NCBI GenBank assembly: GCA_963976865.1
Contig: CAXBLY010000001.1
Coordinates: forward strand, 744,001 to 808,000
Direction of reading: 5' to 3'
Length of the DNA stretch: 64,000 bases
Source of the DNA: UBA1858 sp963976865
Lineage (GTDB): Bacteria; Pseudomonadota; Gammaproteobacteria; UBA4575
Below are positions 54,001-62,777 of this stretch, piece by piece. A program made the translations under genes and the position numbers. The notes under the pieces were generated by a model, which saw nothing but the letters and a program-made list of their open reading frames with translations, made no database searches and was not told the origin of the DNA. The stretch's first letter is position 1; each line of letters starts with the position of its first letter.

Positions 54001-54183
54001 GCGCACTCCATGAGTACCGTGGTAGCCGTTGACCTTGAACCAATCGGTTCAAGTGGGTTCACCGTAAGAGATGTAAGGCTCCCCGCTAACGCAGGTGTGC
54101 ACACGACCTTTTAACAAGCAATCCCGGGAGTGTAAATAGGCTCAAGGGAATTAACGACAAGCTCACGCATATCGCAGAGGCGC
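54001..54183 (-). ncRNA. ssrS: 6S RNA
   Basis: About 183 bases, the usual 6S length, directly downstream of zapA on the same strand, which is the standard gammaproteobacterial location. The minus strand has TTCCCTTGAGCC near the 5' part and GGGGAGCCTTACAT followed by ACTTGAACCGATTGGTTCAAG near the 3' part, matching E. coli 6S motifs. The ends (GCGCCTC at 54183-54177 with GAGTGCGC at 54008-54001) can pair to close the long hairpin. It would bind sigma70 RNA polymerase in stationary phase. Exact ends are estimated. Confidence 0.88.
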
Positions 54184-54209
54184 TATCGACTAGTTTACGA
54201 CGGGTTTTC

Positions 54210-54518
54210 TTATAATTCCAACTGATTAGAAGAACGAATGGCGTTATCTATCCGCTCATGTAGAGTGCGTACGCGATTATTGACGTTTGAAGTGACTTGT
54301 TCGTGTTCGTTGCGCTCAGAAAGAAATTCATGAGCCAGATTTAAAGCAGCCATAACCGTAATCCTGTCAGGGCCAATAACTTTTCCACTTTCACGCACTT
54401 CCAGAATGCGCTTGTTTAAAAAAGTAGCAGATTCGCGCAATGCTTCTTCTTCCCCAGCGGGACAAGCAATACGATATTCTTTGTCAAGGATCTGTACAGT
54501 GATTGGGTTGGCGCTCAT
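54210..54518 (-). CDS. zapA: Cell-division protein ZapA
   Basis: A 102-residue protein that promotes FtsZ bundling. The globular start ITVQILDKEYRIACPAGEEEALRESA and the following coiled coil (AALNLAHEFLSERNEHEQVTSNV) are typical. It lies 11 bases after the ZapB-like gene and just before 6S RNA. Confidence 0.95.
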   Translation of the reverse strand: MSANPITVQILDKEYRIACPAGEEEALRESATFLNKRILEVRESGKVIGPDRITVMAALNLAHEFLSERNEHEQVTSNVNNRVRTLHERIDNAIRSSNQLEL

Positions 54519-54529
54519 TTACTATTAAT

Positions 54530-54742
54530 TTAGCTTGTTTCCAGTGCTTTTAAACGGTTAATCATTGATTCGACACGTGTACGCGCCTCATCCTGCTTTT
54601 CCAGCAGCTTCGCACGTTCGCTGCTATACGATAGCTGCTGTGCTTTTAATAAACGGTTTTCTTCTTTTAATTGTCCGCAAGTTTCGATTAGCTCACCGAT
54701 TCTTACTTCAAGTCGTTTGAATTCTTCTTCTGAAATTTTCAT
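54530..54742 (-). CDS. Small coiled-coil protein (ZapB-like, TIGR02449 type)
   Basis: A 70-residue, almost completely helical coiled-coil protein (FKRLEVRIGELIETCGQLKEENRLLK). Genes of this kind always precede zapA in gammaproteobacteria. A role in the divisome is inferred from this neighbour and from likeness to ZapB. Divergent from ygfB across 162 bases. Confidence 0.9.
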   Translation of the reverse strand: MKISEEEFKRLEVRIGELIETCGQLKEENRLLKAQQLSYSSERAKLLEKQDEARTRVESMINRLKALETS

Positions 54743-54904
54743 TATGTTTTTATTATTATATTTTAGCGTATATAGATAGTAGATTTTACCAGGCCAGCGG
54801 TCAACATGGTAATTGAAAAAAATGGCTAATTACTTGAAAGAGCAGCAGTATTTTACCATCTAAGGATATAAATATTTGTATTTAATGGTGCTAAACTGCG
54901 AAAA

Positions 54905-55456
54905 ATGCAATTACCAGCTTATCAACAATTAAATAATGCGCTTCAGTCGCTTGATTTTGGCGATCGTGCATCTGAATTACATGGATTTCTATGTGGAGCG
55001 ATCGCGCTTGACATTTCCTACCCCCTGGAGACATGTATTGGCACTCTGGCGCCCGATTTAAGCCATCTTGTAACAAGCGAAGAGCTTAATGACTTGCTGG
55101 ATGAAATGTATGAAGTGGTTCGTGCGCAAATGACAGATCCTGTGTTGCAGCTGGAACTGCTATTGCCCGATAGTGACTTGACTGATCTCACCACAAGAGT
55201 GACGGCACTGGCTTCCTGGTGTGACGGATTCATGTTTGGCCTGGCGAATGCAGGTCTGCAGGCACATGCGACATTACCTAAAGATACCTCTGAAATTCTG
55301 CTTGATCTGACACGTATTTCACAACTGCAAGGTGCAGACACGGGTGAAGAAGATGAAGAAGTGTCTTTTTACGAGTTGCTGGAGTATGTACGTATGTCTG
55401 CCTTGCTTGTTGCTGAAGAGTTGCAACCAATAAAAATGACAACCGAGGTGCAATAA
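54905..55456 (+). CDS. ygfB: YgfB/YecA-family protein (UPF0149)
   Basis: A 183-residue all-helical protein. Seen: ELHGFLCGAIALD, ASWCDGFMFGLANAG and VSFYELLEYVRMSALLVAEEL. In P. aeruginosa YgfB is linked to repression of an AmpD-type amidase and beta-lactam response; function here is inferred. First gene of ygfB-pepP-ubiH-ubiI; its TAA directly abuts the pepP GTG. Confidence 0.94.
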   Translation: MQLPAYQQLNNALQSLDFGDRASELHGFLCGAIALDISYPLETCIGTLAPDLSHLVTSEELNDLLDEMYEVVRAQMTDPVLQLELLLPDSDLTDLTTRVTALASWCDGFMFGLANAGLQAHATLPKDTSEILLDLTRISQLQGADTGEEDEEVSFYELLEYVRMSALLVAEELQPIKMTTEVQ

Positions 55457-56761
55457 GTGAACAAGGAATTTGCCAAGCGCAGGAAAAACCTCATGCGCAT
55501 GATCGGGAACGATGCTATCGCTATTGTTCCGGCGTCTACAGTAAAGGTTCGCAATAGAGATGTTGAGTTTGACTATCGCCAGGATAGTGACTTCATGTAT
55601 TTAACCGGGTTCCTTGAACCGGAAGCGGTAGCAGTTTTTGTCCCCGGTCGTTCTCAGGCACAGTTTATTTTATTTTGTCGTGAACGTGATATGGAAATGG
55701 AGACCTGGAATGGTCGACGTGCTGGCCAACAGGGCGCGATAGAACACTATGGTGCGGATGATGCCTTTCCCATTGGCGATATCGATGAAATTCTTCCAGG
55801 TATTCTGGAACAAAGAGAACGGGTATTTTACACCATGGGGGTTAATGCAGAATTTGACCACCGTGTAATAGGCTGGGTAAATCAGATTCGCGAGAAAGGT
55901 CGTGGTGGTTCACATACACCACACGAATTTGTTGCGCTGGAACATCTGCTGCATGAATTGCGACTGTTTAAGTCGGGCGTTGAAATACAGCACATGAAGA
56001 AAGCAGCAAAAGCGGCTGTCGCCGGACATCGACGCGCCATGAAATACTGCCAGCCTGGAATGTTCGAATATCAGGTTGAAGCAGAACTGCTGTATGAATT
56101 CAAAAAAGCCGGCTGTGATACTGCCTATCCCTCTATTGTCGGTGGTGGAGAAAATGGCTGTATTCTGCATTACACCGATAATAAAGACATGCTCAATGAT
56201 GGTGAATTGCTGTTAATTGATGCGGGTGCTGAGTATCACGGTTACGCCAGTGATATCACCAGAACATTTCCTGTTAATGGCGTATTCAGTGAGCCACAGC
56301 TGGAGTTGTATAACCTGGTACTGGATGCGCAACTGGCTGCTATCGACGCCGTGCAACCCGGTAATCACTGGAATGATCCACACGAGGCGGCGGTTAAAGT
56401 CTTGACTAAAGGCATGGTGAAATTAGGCTTGCTGAAAGGGCGGCCGGCGCAGTTAATCAAAGATGGAGAATATCGTCGATTCTACATGCACAGGACAGGG
56501 CACTGGCTGGGACTGGATGTACATGATGTAGGTGACTACAAGATTGAAGACCAGTGGAGGCTGTTCGAGCCTGGCATGGTGTTAACTGTTGAACCGGGAA
56601 TTTATATTCCAGCCAAATCTCGTGGTGTGCCAAAACGCTACTGGAACATAGGTATTCGTATAGAAGATGATGTGCGAGTCACGCGCACTGGTAACGAAGT
56701 GCTAACACAGGCGTTGGTTAAAGAAGCAAATGCAATTGAAGCATTCATGGCATCTGCATAG
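55457..56761 (+). CDS. pepP: Xaa-Pro aminopeptidase
   Basis: A 434-residue metallopeptidase removing an N-terminal residue before proline. N-terminal creatinase-like domain (about 1-170), then the pita-bread domain with metal ligands: LLIDAGAEYHGYASDITRTFP, HRTGHWLGLDVHDVGDY, VLTVEPGIYIP and NIGIRIEDDVRVT. Start is GTG immediately after the ygfB stop, so translation is coupled. Confidence 0.97.
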   Translation: MNKEFAKRRKNLMRMIGNDAIAIVPASTVKVRNRDVEFDYRQDSDFMYLTGFLEPEAVAVFVPGRSQAQFILFCRERDMEMETWNGRRAGQQGAIEHYGADDAFPIGDIDEILPGILEQRERVFYTMGVNAEFDHRVIGWVNQIREKGRGGSHTPHEFVALEHLLHELRLFKSGVEIQHMKKAAKAAVAGHRRAMKYCQPGMFEYQVEAELLYEFKKAGCDTAYPSIVGGGENGCILHYTDNKDMLNDGELLLIDAGAEYHGYASDITRTFPVNGVFSEPQLELYNLVLDAQLAAIDAVQPGNHWNDPHEAAVKVLTKGMVKLGLLKGRPAQLIKDGEYRRFYMHRTGHWLGLDVHDVGDYKIEDQWRLFEPGMVLTVEPGIYIPAKSRGVPKRYWNIGIRIEDDVRVTRTGNEVLTQALVKEANAIEAFMASA

Positions 56762-56779
56762 AAAACCGTAGATAAAGAT

Positions 56780-57988
56780 ATGACAACTTCACAATCATCG
56801 TTTGATATTGTTATTGTTGGTGGTGGCCTGGTAGGCATGTCGTTAGCCGTTGCGCTGTCTAAAAGCCCATGTTCGGTTTTACTGCTTGAGCAACATCAAT
56901 CCGCACCTGTGCATGCCAATGTTCTTGATTTAAGAACTACCGGTTTGACGCGCAGCTCTGAACAGATGTTCAAAGCAGCAGGTGTCTGGGAAAAAATTGT
57001 AACGGCAGCTTCTCCGATAGAAAGGCTGGATATTTCAGAACAAGGCAATTTTGGGGCAGCACGAATTGATGCCAGTCAGCATGACATTGCACCGATTGGT
57101 TATATGGTGCCAAATCATCACTTGATTGAAACCCTCAGCGAACAAGTCGCACAACTGGAAAATATAAAAATACTGTCTCCAGCGTTTCTCGAGACTGCTC
57201 AGGCTAATTCGTCCGGCTACGGGATAACAGTCAATCATGATGGCAAACGTATAAGTTATTCTACTTCCCTGCTGGTGGGTTCAGATGGTGCTAACTCTAA
57301 AGTCCGATCCATCATGGGGATTAGTGCCGAGCATAAAAATTATCAGCAGTCTGCGATAATCACAAATGTGAGGCCGCAAAAACCTCATCAAAATGCCGCT
57401 TATGAGCGCTTTACGCAGCATGGGCCATTGGCTGTATTGCCAATCAGGAATAATCACTGCGCATTGATCTGGACACAGGCTGAAGTCAATGCAGAGAGGT
57501 ACCTGCAAATGGATGATCAGCTGTTTTTGCAGAATCTGCAGAAAGCATTTGGTTATCGCCTGGGTAAATTCCTGCAGGTGGGTAAGCGCAGTGCGTATCC
57601 GTTAACTCTAACTAAAAGCAATGAGCTTGTTAGAGCCAACGCTGTTCTGATTGGTAATGCTGCGCAAACAGTTCATCCGGTAGCAGCACAGGGGTTCAAT
57701 CTGGGCTTGCGTGATGTGCATACTCTCGTGCAAATGCTGTCTGACACTGACTTCAATTGCTCCCGTTTTCCATCAATGCTGAATGAATACGAACAACAGC
57801 GTGCACCAGATCGCGATCATGTCATTAGGTTAACAGATGGCTTAACCAGAGTATTTGCACAACAGGCATTGCCGGTAAAAATGTTACGCAGTATCGGTGT
57901 CAGGATGCTCGGTAATTTACCCGTAGTACAACGCGGAGTGCTCAGGCGCAATTTGGGGCTACGCTACTTTATGAACAATACCAAGTGA
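56780..57988 (+). CDS. ubiH: 2-octaprenyl-6-methoxyphenol hydroxylase
   Basis: A 402-residue FAD monooxygenase of ubiquinone synthesis. FAD motif IVGGGLVGMSLAVAL at the N-terminus, DG motif VGSDGANSKVRS, and the second FAD motif LIGNAAQTVHPVAAQGFNLGLRD, where the UbiH-type Asn replaces the usual Asp. Sits 18 bases after pepP and 6 before ubiI, as in Pseudomonas and E. coli. Confidence 0.94.
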   Translation: MTTSQSSFDIVIVGGGLVGMSLAVALSKSPCSVLLLEQHQSAPVHANVLDLRTTGLTRSSEQMFKAAGVWEKIVTAASPIERLDISEQGNFGAARIDASQHDIAPIGYMVPNHHLIETLSEQVAQLENIKILSPAFLETAQANSSGYGITVNHDGKRISYSTSLLVGSDGANSKVRSIMGISAEHKNYQQSAIITNVRPQKPHQNAAYERFTQHGPLAVLPIRNNHCALIWTQAEVNAERYLQMDDQLFLQNLQKAFGYRLGKFLQVGKRSAYPLTLTKSNELVRANAVLIGNAAQTVHPVAAQGFNLGLRDVHTLVQMLSDTDFNCSRFPSMLNEYEQQRAPDRDHVIRLTDGLTRVFAQQALPVKMLRSIGVRMLGNLPVVQRGVLRRNLGLRYFMNNTK

Positions 57989-57994
57989 AAAATT

Positions 57995-59182
57995 ATGGTT
58001 AGTACTGTGACAGACTTTGATGTTGTCGTTGTAGGTGGTGGTGTCGTGGGCGCTGCCTGTGCATGCAAGCTGGCTCAGTATTACGATCGCATAGCAATTG
58101 TCGATAATACACAACACGTCGCATGGCAAAAAGAGGCAGGCTATGGTGTGCGTGTGAGTGCAGTTAATTTGGCGAGCATCGAACTTTTGTCCCAGATTGG
58201 TGCGTGGGAAGAAGTGCAATTGATGCGAGCTTTCCCGTATCGGTCTATGCATGTGTGGGAACAGGGCGGCAACTCTGAAATTGAGTTTGATGCCTGTGAT
58301 ACCACGTACTCATCATTGGGATCCATTATTGAAAATCAGGTGCTGCTGACAGCACTGGATAATGTAGCCAGTAAAAATTCCGCAATCACCCAGTTTAACA
58401 ATGTAGCATTGCGTGAGTTATCGACAATTTCTGATTCATCGATGCTGGTTGAGTTGGATGATGGTGTTCGCCTGACCGCAAAACTGGTTGTTGGCGCTGA
58501 TGGCCAACACTCCAGAGTCCGTGAGTGTATTGGTGTCAGCAGTACGCGTACTCATTATCACCAGTTGGGGTTGGTGTGTACCGTTGAAACTGAACTGGAT
58601 CATCAGCAGACTGCATGGCAATGTTTTACGGAATATGGTCCATTGGCACTGCTTCCTCTGGATGATAATACCTGTTCCATCGTATGGAGTGTTCCTGAGC
58701 AAAGATGTCATGAGCTTGCTGGACTTGATGATGCAGAGTTTAACCTGCAGCTAAGCAAGGCATTTGAATATAAGCTGGGAAATATCACGCTCATATCTGA
58801 GCGTAAATCGTTTCCGCTGCTTGGTGCGCAAGCGACACAGTACGTGGATCATCGTGTAGTACTTGTTGGCGATGCCGCGCATGCCGTTCATCCACTTGCG
58901 GGACTGGGGCTTAATCTGGGTCTGGCCGATGTTGCGCATTTATGTGCACTATTACAGGCGTCTGATAGACCTTTGGGGAGCGAGCGAGTGTTGCGACAGT
59001 ACGAGCGAGCGCGCAAAAGCGAAAATGCACTCATGCAGCGATCGCTAGAGATACTGGACGCTTTATTCAGACAAGATGCCCAGTTGATTAAACAAATTCG
59101 TTCTATTGGTGTAAATGCAACAAATAAGGTGCTCCCTCTTAAGTTGATGTTTATGCGTCGAGCACTGGGTGTGCCTATATAA
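57995..59182 (+). CDS. ubiI: UbiH-family ubiquinone hydroxylase (UbiI/VisC)
   Basis: A 395-residue paralogue of UbiH. FAD motifs VVVVGGGVVGAACACKL, VGADGQHSRVRE and VLVGDAAHAVHPLAGLGLNLGLAD. The position behind ubiH suggests UbiI, the C5 hydroxylase, but UbiF/UbiL paralogues look alike. With UbiH and Coq7 all three hydroxylations of the ring could be covered in this window. Confidence 0.9.
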   Translation: MVSTVTDFDVVVVGGGVVGAACACKLAQYYDRIAIVDNTQHVAWQKEAGYGVRVSAVNLASIELLSQIGAWEEVQLMRAFPYRSMHVWEQGGNSEIEFDACDTTYSSLGSIIENQVLLTALDNVASKNSAITQFNNVALRELSTISDSSMLVELDDGVRLTAKLVVGADGQHSRVRECIGVSSTRTHYHQLGLVCTVETELDHQQTAWQCFTEYGPLALLPLDDNTCSIVWSVPEQRCHELAGLDDAEFNLQLSKAFEYKLGNITLISERKSFPLLGAQATQYVDHRVVLVGDAAHAVHPLAGLGLNLGLADVAHLCALLQASDRPLGSERVLRQYERARKSENALMQRSLEILDALFRQDAQLIKQIRSIGVNATNKVLPLKLMFMRRALGVPI

Positions 59183-59288
59183 TTCGTCTGAATATCACCG
59201 TTAGCTAGAATCATATAACCAGAATCGGGTAGAATCGGCAGCCATCGCAATATCCGTTTATCAAAATTCCACATAACTAGGAAAGTAC

Positions 59289-59516
59289 ATGAAAGAAATC
59301 AAGTCAGTTGGCAAGAATAAAATTTTTGAGAAAAAATCAGGTCGCTATGCAGTCAAAGGTGAAGACAAAAAATATATTAATGGGGATGACAAAGCTAAAA
59401 TATTGGCTGAAGCCGGTCTGGTAACCATACCAGAGCCTAAAGCAGCACCTGTGGAAGAGGCCGCTGCAGAAGAAACTGCCGATGATGCAAGTGAAGAAGC
59501 GCCGGCAGCAGAATAG
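59289..59516 (+). CDS. Small protein with acidic tail, unknown function
   Basis: A 75-residue protein. The first half is basic and structured-looking (MKEIKSVGKNKIFEKKSGRY), the second half is an Ala/Glu/Pro-rich acidic tail (EEAAAEETADDASEEAPAAE). AGGAAAG precedes the ATG. I recall similar short conserved proteins in marine gammaproteobacteria but no function. It lies 30 bases before the parvulin gene and may be co-transcribed. Confidence 0.75.
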   Translation: MKEIKSVGKNKIFEKKSGRYAVKGEDKKYINGDDKAKILAEAGLVTIPEPKAAPVEEAAAEETADDASEEAPAAE

Positions 59517-59546
59517 CTAAACTTTAAATAATTTTAGGAAATTAAT

Positions 59547-59828
59547 ATGTCAAAAGCGACAGCAAGACACATTCTGGTAGATAGTGAAGAGCAATGTAAT
59601 GAACTGAAAAATCAAATCTCTCAGGGATCGGATTTTGCCGAAGTGGCAAAACAGCATTCAAAATGTCCCTCAGGTTCATCCGGTGGAGAGCTGGGGGAAT
59701 TTGGTCCTGGGATGATGGTTAAGGAATTTGACGAGGTTGTTTTTAGTGCACCGTTAAATGAAGTGCAAGGCCCTGTCAAAACCCAGTTTGGGTATCATTT
59801 GCTGGAAGTAACAGCGCGTTCTGACTAA
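59547..59828 (+). CDS. ppiC: Parvulin-type peptidyl-prolyl isomerase
   Basis: A 93-residue cytoplasmic single-domain PpiC. Seen: ATARHILVDSEEQCNELK, FAEVAKQHSKCPSGSSGGELGEFGPGMMVKEFD and VKTQFGYHLLEV. Length equals E. coli PpiC. Convergent with the ABC ATPase gene across 29 bases with no clear terminator. Confidence 0.96.
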   Translation: MSKATARHILVDSEEQCNELKNQISQGSDFAEVAKQHSKCPSGSSGGELGEFGPGMMVKEFDEVVFSAPLNEVQGPVKTQFGYHLLEVTARSD

Positions 59829-59857
59829 GCCTTTAATAGTTTTTGATCAAGCGTAAA

Positions 59858-60580
59858 TTATATTAGTTCCCCGCTAATAAATATTTGCGCTTGACTGGTT
59901 CTGGGGCCAGAAAAGAAGTCCTTTGCTGCTGCTTGTTCAATTAGTTTTCCCTTGTCTATGAAGATTATTTCATCTGCGAGTCTTTTGGCCTGAGCCAGAT
60001 CATGTGTTGTCATGATGACTTTTGTATTTGACTGTTTAAATTGGTGAATAATTTTTTCAAATCCGAGTACCGAAGGCGGATCCAGTGCTACGGTAGGTTC
60101 GTCCAGTAAAACAACGCGAGGTTTAAGAACCCAGGCTCTCGCTAAAGAGAGTTTTTGTAGTTCTCCACCTGAAAGAGCGTGTGTGTTTCGGTGACTCATA
60201 TTCTCGAGTCCGCATATCTCCAGGGCTTGTTGGCATCGTGTTTTATATTCATTAACTGGAATTCCTGCAATTGATAACACAAACTCAATGTTGTACTGAA
60301 CTGTTTGCTTAAAGAAGCTGGGGGTCTGCAATAAAAAAGTGCGCCAGTACTGATTAGTGGTGGGAACTTCTTTATTCCAGGTTACCTGGCCGGAGGTAGG
60401 CGTGATTACTCCATGTAACAGCTTTAACAGTAAACTTTTTCCAGAGCCATTATGCCCTAGAATAATAGTTGATCCTCCAGAGTTTACTTCCAGGTCAATG
60501 CCCTTTATAAGTTTATTTCCACTTACTTCGTATGTAATGTTTTTAGTAACCAGAGGAAGGAATTGTTGGTCGTTATGCAT
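59858..60580 (-). CDS. tupC: ABC transporter ATP-binding protein (TupC/tungstate-like)
   Basis: A 240-residue ATPase. Walker A GHNGSGKS (residues about 42-49), Q-loop LLQTPSFFKQTV, signature LSGGELQKLSLARA, Walker B VVLLDEPT and H-loop TTHDLAQAK. The adjacent permease suggests tungstate or molybdate uptake. Separated from the permease by 8 bases. No substrate-binding protein gene is next to it. Confidence 0.85.
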   Translation of the reverse strand: MHNDQQFLPLVTKNITYEVSGNKLIKGIDLEVNSGGSTIILGHNGSGKSLLLKLLHGVITPTSGQVTWNKEVPTTNQYWRTFLLQTPSFFKQTVQYNIEFVLSIAGIPVNEYKTRCQQALEICGLENMSHRNTHALSGGELQKLSLARAWVLKPRVVLLDEPTVALDPPSVLGFEKIIHQFKQSNTKVIMTTHDLAQAKRLADEIIFIDKGKLIEQAAAKDFFSGPRTSQAQIFISGELI

Positions 60581-60588
60581 TATTCAGG

Positions 60589-61287
60589 TCAGATTGATTG
60601 GGTTTTGCGTACAACAAGCATGAGACTTGTAATGGTAAATGAGATGACTAATAGAATAATACCCAGTGCCATTGCCAGTTCTAAATTACCTTTACTGGTT
60701 TCAAGTGCAATTGTGGTAGTCATTACACGAGTGACGTGATTAATATTTCCGCCAACAATTAGTACGGCACCAACTTCCGCAGATGCGCGACCAAAACCTG
60801 CCAGTATGGCAGTAAATAAACTTGTGCGGGCATCACGAAGTAGCGGTAATAATGTTAGCGAAGTAGGTGCACCCAGCGCCTTGAACTGAAGTGCATGCTG
60901 ATTGAATAAGTCTTCTATTGTTTGCTGGGTTAAAGAACTAATAATGGGCGTAATTAATATGCACTGGGCAAGTATCATTGCGCCTGATGTAAATAGAAGT
61001 TCCAAATTGCCTAGCGGGCCAGTGCGTGAGAGTAATAGATATAAAGCCAGTCCTACGACAACTGGAGGCAATCCCATTAACGCATTAAGAATGCCCGTGA
61101 TGAAGTCACGCCCTCGGAAACGGTATGCGCCAAGTAATGTGCCCAGTGGAATTGAGATAATCGTAGCCAGTGCTACAGCAGTGATGCTTACTTTGAGGGA
61201 CAGTAATACTATTTCTATGAGTTCCGGCTCAAGAGTAAATATTAATTCTAGGGCGGTTGTTAATATACCCTGGTCGTCATGATACAT
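60589..61287 (-). CDS. tupB: ABC transporter permease (TupB/tungstate-like)
   Basis: A 232-residue inner-membrane permease with about five helices. The coupling loop is visible around ALGAPTSLTLLPLLRDARTS and the following FGRASAEVGAVLIVGGNI is characteristic of TupB. The substrate-binding TupA, normally encoded just upstream, is absent; the gene upstream is the PCu(A)C lipoprotein. Confidence 0.85.
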   Translation of the reverse strand: MYHDDQGILTTALELIFTLEPELIEIVLLSLKVSITAVALATIISIPLGTLLGAYRFRGRDFITGILNALMGLPPVVVGLALYLLLSRTGPLGNLELLFTSGAMILAQCILITPIISSLTQQTIEDLFNQHALQFKALGAPTSLTLLPLLRDARTSLFTAILAGFGRASAEVGAVLIVGGNINHVTRVMTTTIALETSKGNLELAMALGIILLVISFTITSLMLVVRKTQSI

Positions 61288-61328
61288 GAGATGTTAATAA
61301 CGATTGGACGGTCAAGTTTGTGAAATCA

Positions 61329-61769
61329 TTATTGTGCTTTTTTTACGGGAATGGTGATGTTAACAGTCTGACCTTGACTGAAAACCAGTTCAACATCGAC
61401 ACTATCGCCTTCTTTTAGTGCGCTGGTTGGGTTAAACATCATCAAATGGTAATCACCTGGTTTCAATTGAAAAGTTGTATTGGCAGCAATATGCAGATGC
61501 AGGTGCGGAACCATTCTGTAGACTCCATCTTTTTCGATGCTGCGGTGAAATTCAATTGCCTTGAATGCAGGGCTGCTAGCACTATGTAGAATAATATGAT
61601 TCTCGGATTGATTGATAATATTCAGATAGCCTGCCATCGCTGTAGCGCCGGGAGGTGCCTCACGAATCCAGGCATCATCAATAGCAACAGGATTGACGTC
61701 AGACTGGCTGCAAGATGTTAGGGTTAAAATACATACAATACATAAGCTGAAAAGGTTGGAAATTCGCAT
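61329..61769 (-). CDS. PCu(A)C-family copper chaperone, lipoprotein
   Basis: A 146-residue protein with a lipoprotein signal (LTSC at the end of MRISNLFSLCIVCILTLTSC). The copper site follows the family rule exactly: H75, ten residues to M86, 21 residues to H108, X, M110 by spacing. It should deliver Cu(I) to cytochrome oxidase in the periplasm. The Sco partner is not adjacent. It is 41 bases upstream of the ABC permease gene on the same strand. Confidence 0.9.
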   Translation of the reverse strand: MRISNLFSLCIVCILTLTSCSQSDVNPVAIDDAWIREAPPGATAMAGYLNIINQSENHIILHSASSPAFKAIEFHRSIEKDGVYRMVPHLHLHIAANTTFQLKPGDYHLMMFNPTSALKEGDSVDVELVFSQGQTVNITIPVKKAQ

Positions 61770-61847
61770 AGTTTTTTGTTCAGATACAGGTGTTTTTTAT
61801 TATATCATTGCTGACTCGTCAGAGGACAACGTTACTAAAATTATACT

Positions 61848-62243
61848 ATGAGTGCGAATACGCCAGACAGAATTTATACTGAAAACCATGTGTGGTTAAC
61901 GCTGCAGGCAGAACAGGTGTTTACTTTGGGAATCACAGAGTATGCACAGCAGCAGCTTGGCGATATTGTATTTGCAGATCTACCTGAATTGGGTGCTAGC
62001 ACTCATGCAGGGACAGCATGCCTGGTGGTTGAATCGGTAAAATCTGCATCGGATGTTATTTGTCCGGTAAATGGTGAAATCATCGAAGTAAATACGCGGC
62101 TAGCTGATGAGCCTGAATTAATAAATGAGTCACCTTACGATAAAGGCTGGATTGTTAAAATTAAAGTGGCAGAAGATCATGTTATTGAAGGAAAAATGAC
62201 ATCAGATGAGTATAATGGCCAAATGGTAAATAGCAGCAAATAA
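61848..62243 (+). CDS. gcvH: Glycine cleavage system H protein
   Basis: A 131-residue lipoyl carrier. Lipoyl lysine K65 in VVESVKSASDV, with ITEYAQQQLGDIVFADLPE before and DKGWIVKI after. It carries the aminomethyl group between GcvP, GcvT and Lpd. No gcvT or gcvP is in the window and no glycine riboswitch was seen upstream. Confidence 0.95.
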   Translation: MSANTPDRIYTENHVWLTLQAEQVFTLGITEYAQQQLGDIVFADLPELGASTHAGTACLVVESVKSASDVICPVNGEIIEVNTRLADEPELINESPYDKGWIVKIKVAEDHVIEGKMTSDEYNGQMVNSSK

Positions 62244-62276
62244 ATACAAGCATTTTCAAATAATCTGGGGGAGTAA

Positions 62277-62777
62277 ATGGCAACAATTACGTTACAAGGA
62301 AATGAAATTCATACTAATGGAGATCTGCCCGTGATCGGGTCAAAAGCACCGGCCTTCCAGCTGGTTGACAAGGATCTTAATAATGTAAGTCTGGATGAAT
62401 TTGTTGGTATGAAAAAATTAATAAATATTGTCCCAAGCCTGGATACACCTGTATGTGCAACATCGACCAAGAAATTTGGTGATTTTGCAGCGGAACGAAA
62501 TGATGTTGTGATTCTAACTGTTGCGGCAGATCTGCCATTTGCCATGTCAAGGTTTTGTACCAACGAGAAAGTAGAGAATGTTGTTACATTGTCAATGATG
62601 AGAAATAAAAACTTTGCAAATGATTATGGTGTGTTGATTCAGGACGGGCCATTGGAAGGAATTACAGCGCGAGCAGTTGTTGTGCTGGACGCAGATAATG
62701 ATGTCATTTATACACAGCTTGTTGGCGAGATCGCTGATGAGCCTGATTATGATGCAGCACTAAAAGCACTAGGTTAA
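62277..62777 (+). CDS. tpx: Thiol peroxidase (Tpx)
   Basis: A 166-residue atypical 2-Cys peroxiredoxin. Peroxidatic C60 in SLDTPVCATSTKKF, resolving C94 in SRFCTNEKVEN, matching E. coli C61 and C95. Reduces lipid hydroperoxides with thioredoxin. 33 bases after gcvH. Its stop overlaps the stop of the convergent DUF255 gene. Confidence 0.97.
   Translation: MATITLQGNEIHTNGDLPVIGSKAPAFQLVDKDLNNVSLDEFVGMKKLINIVPSLDTPVCATSTKKFGDFAAERNDVVILTVAADLPFAMSRFCTNEKVENVVTLSMMRNKNFANDYGVLIQDGPLEGITARAVVVLDADNDVIYTQLVGEIADEPDYDAALKALG

Noticed and set aside
53914..54114. A 66-codon plus-strand frame over the 6S RNA
   Set aside because: It lies on the strand opposite to 6S RNA, uses the palindromic RNA sequence and shows no protein features.
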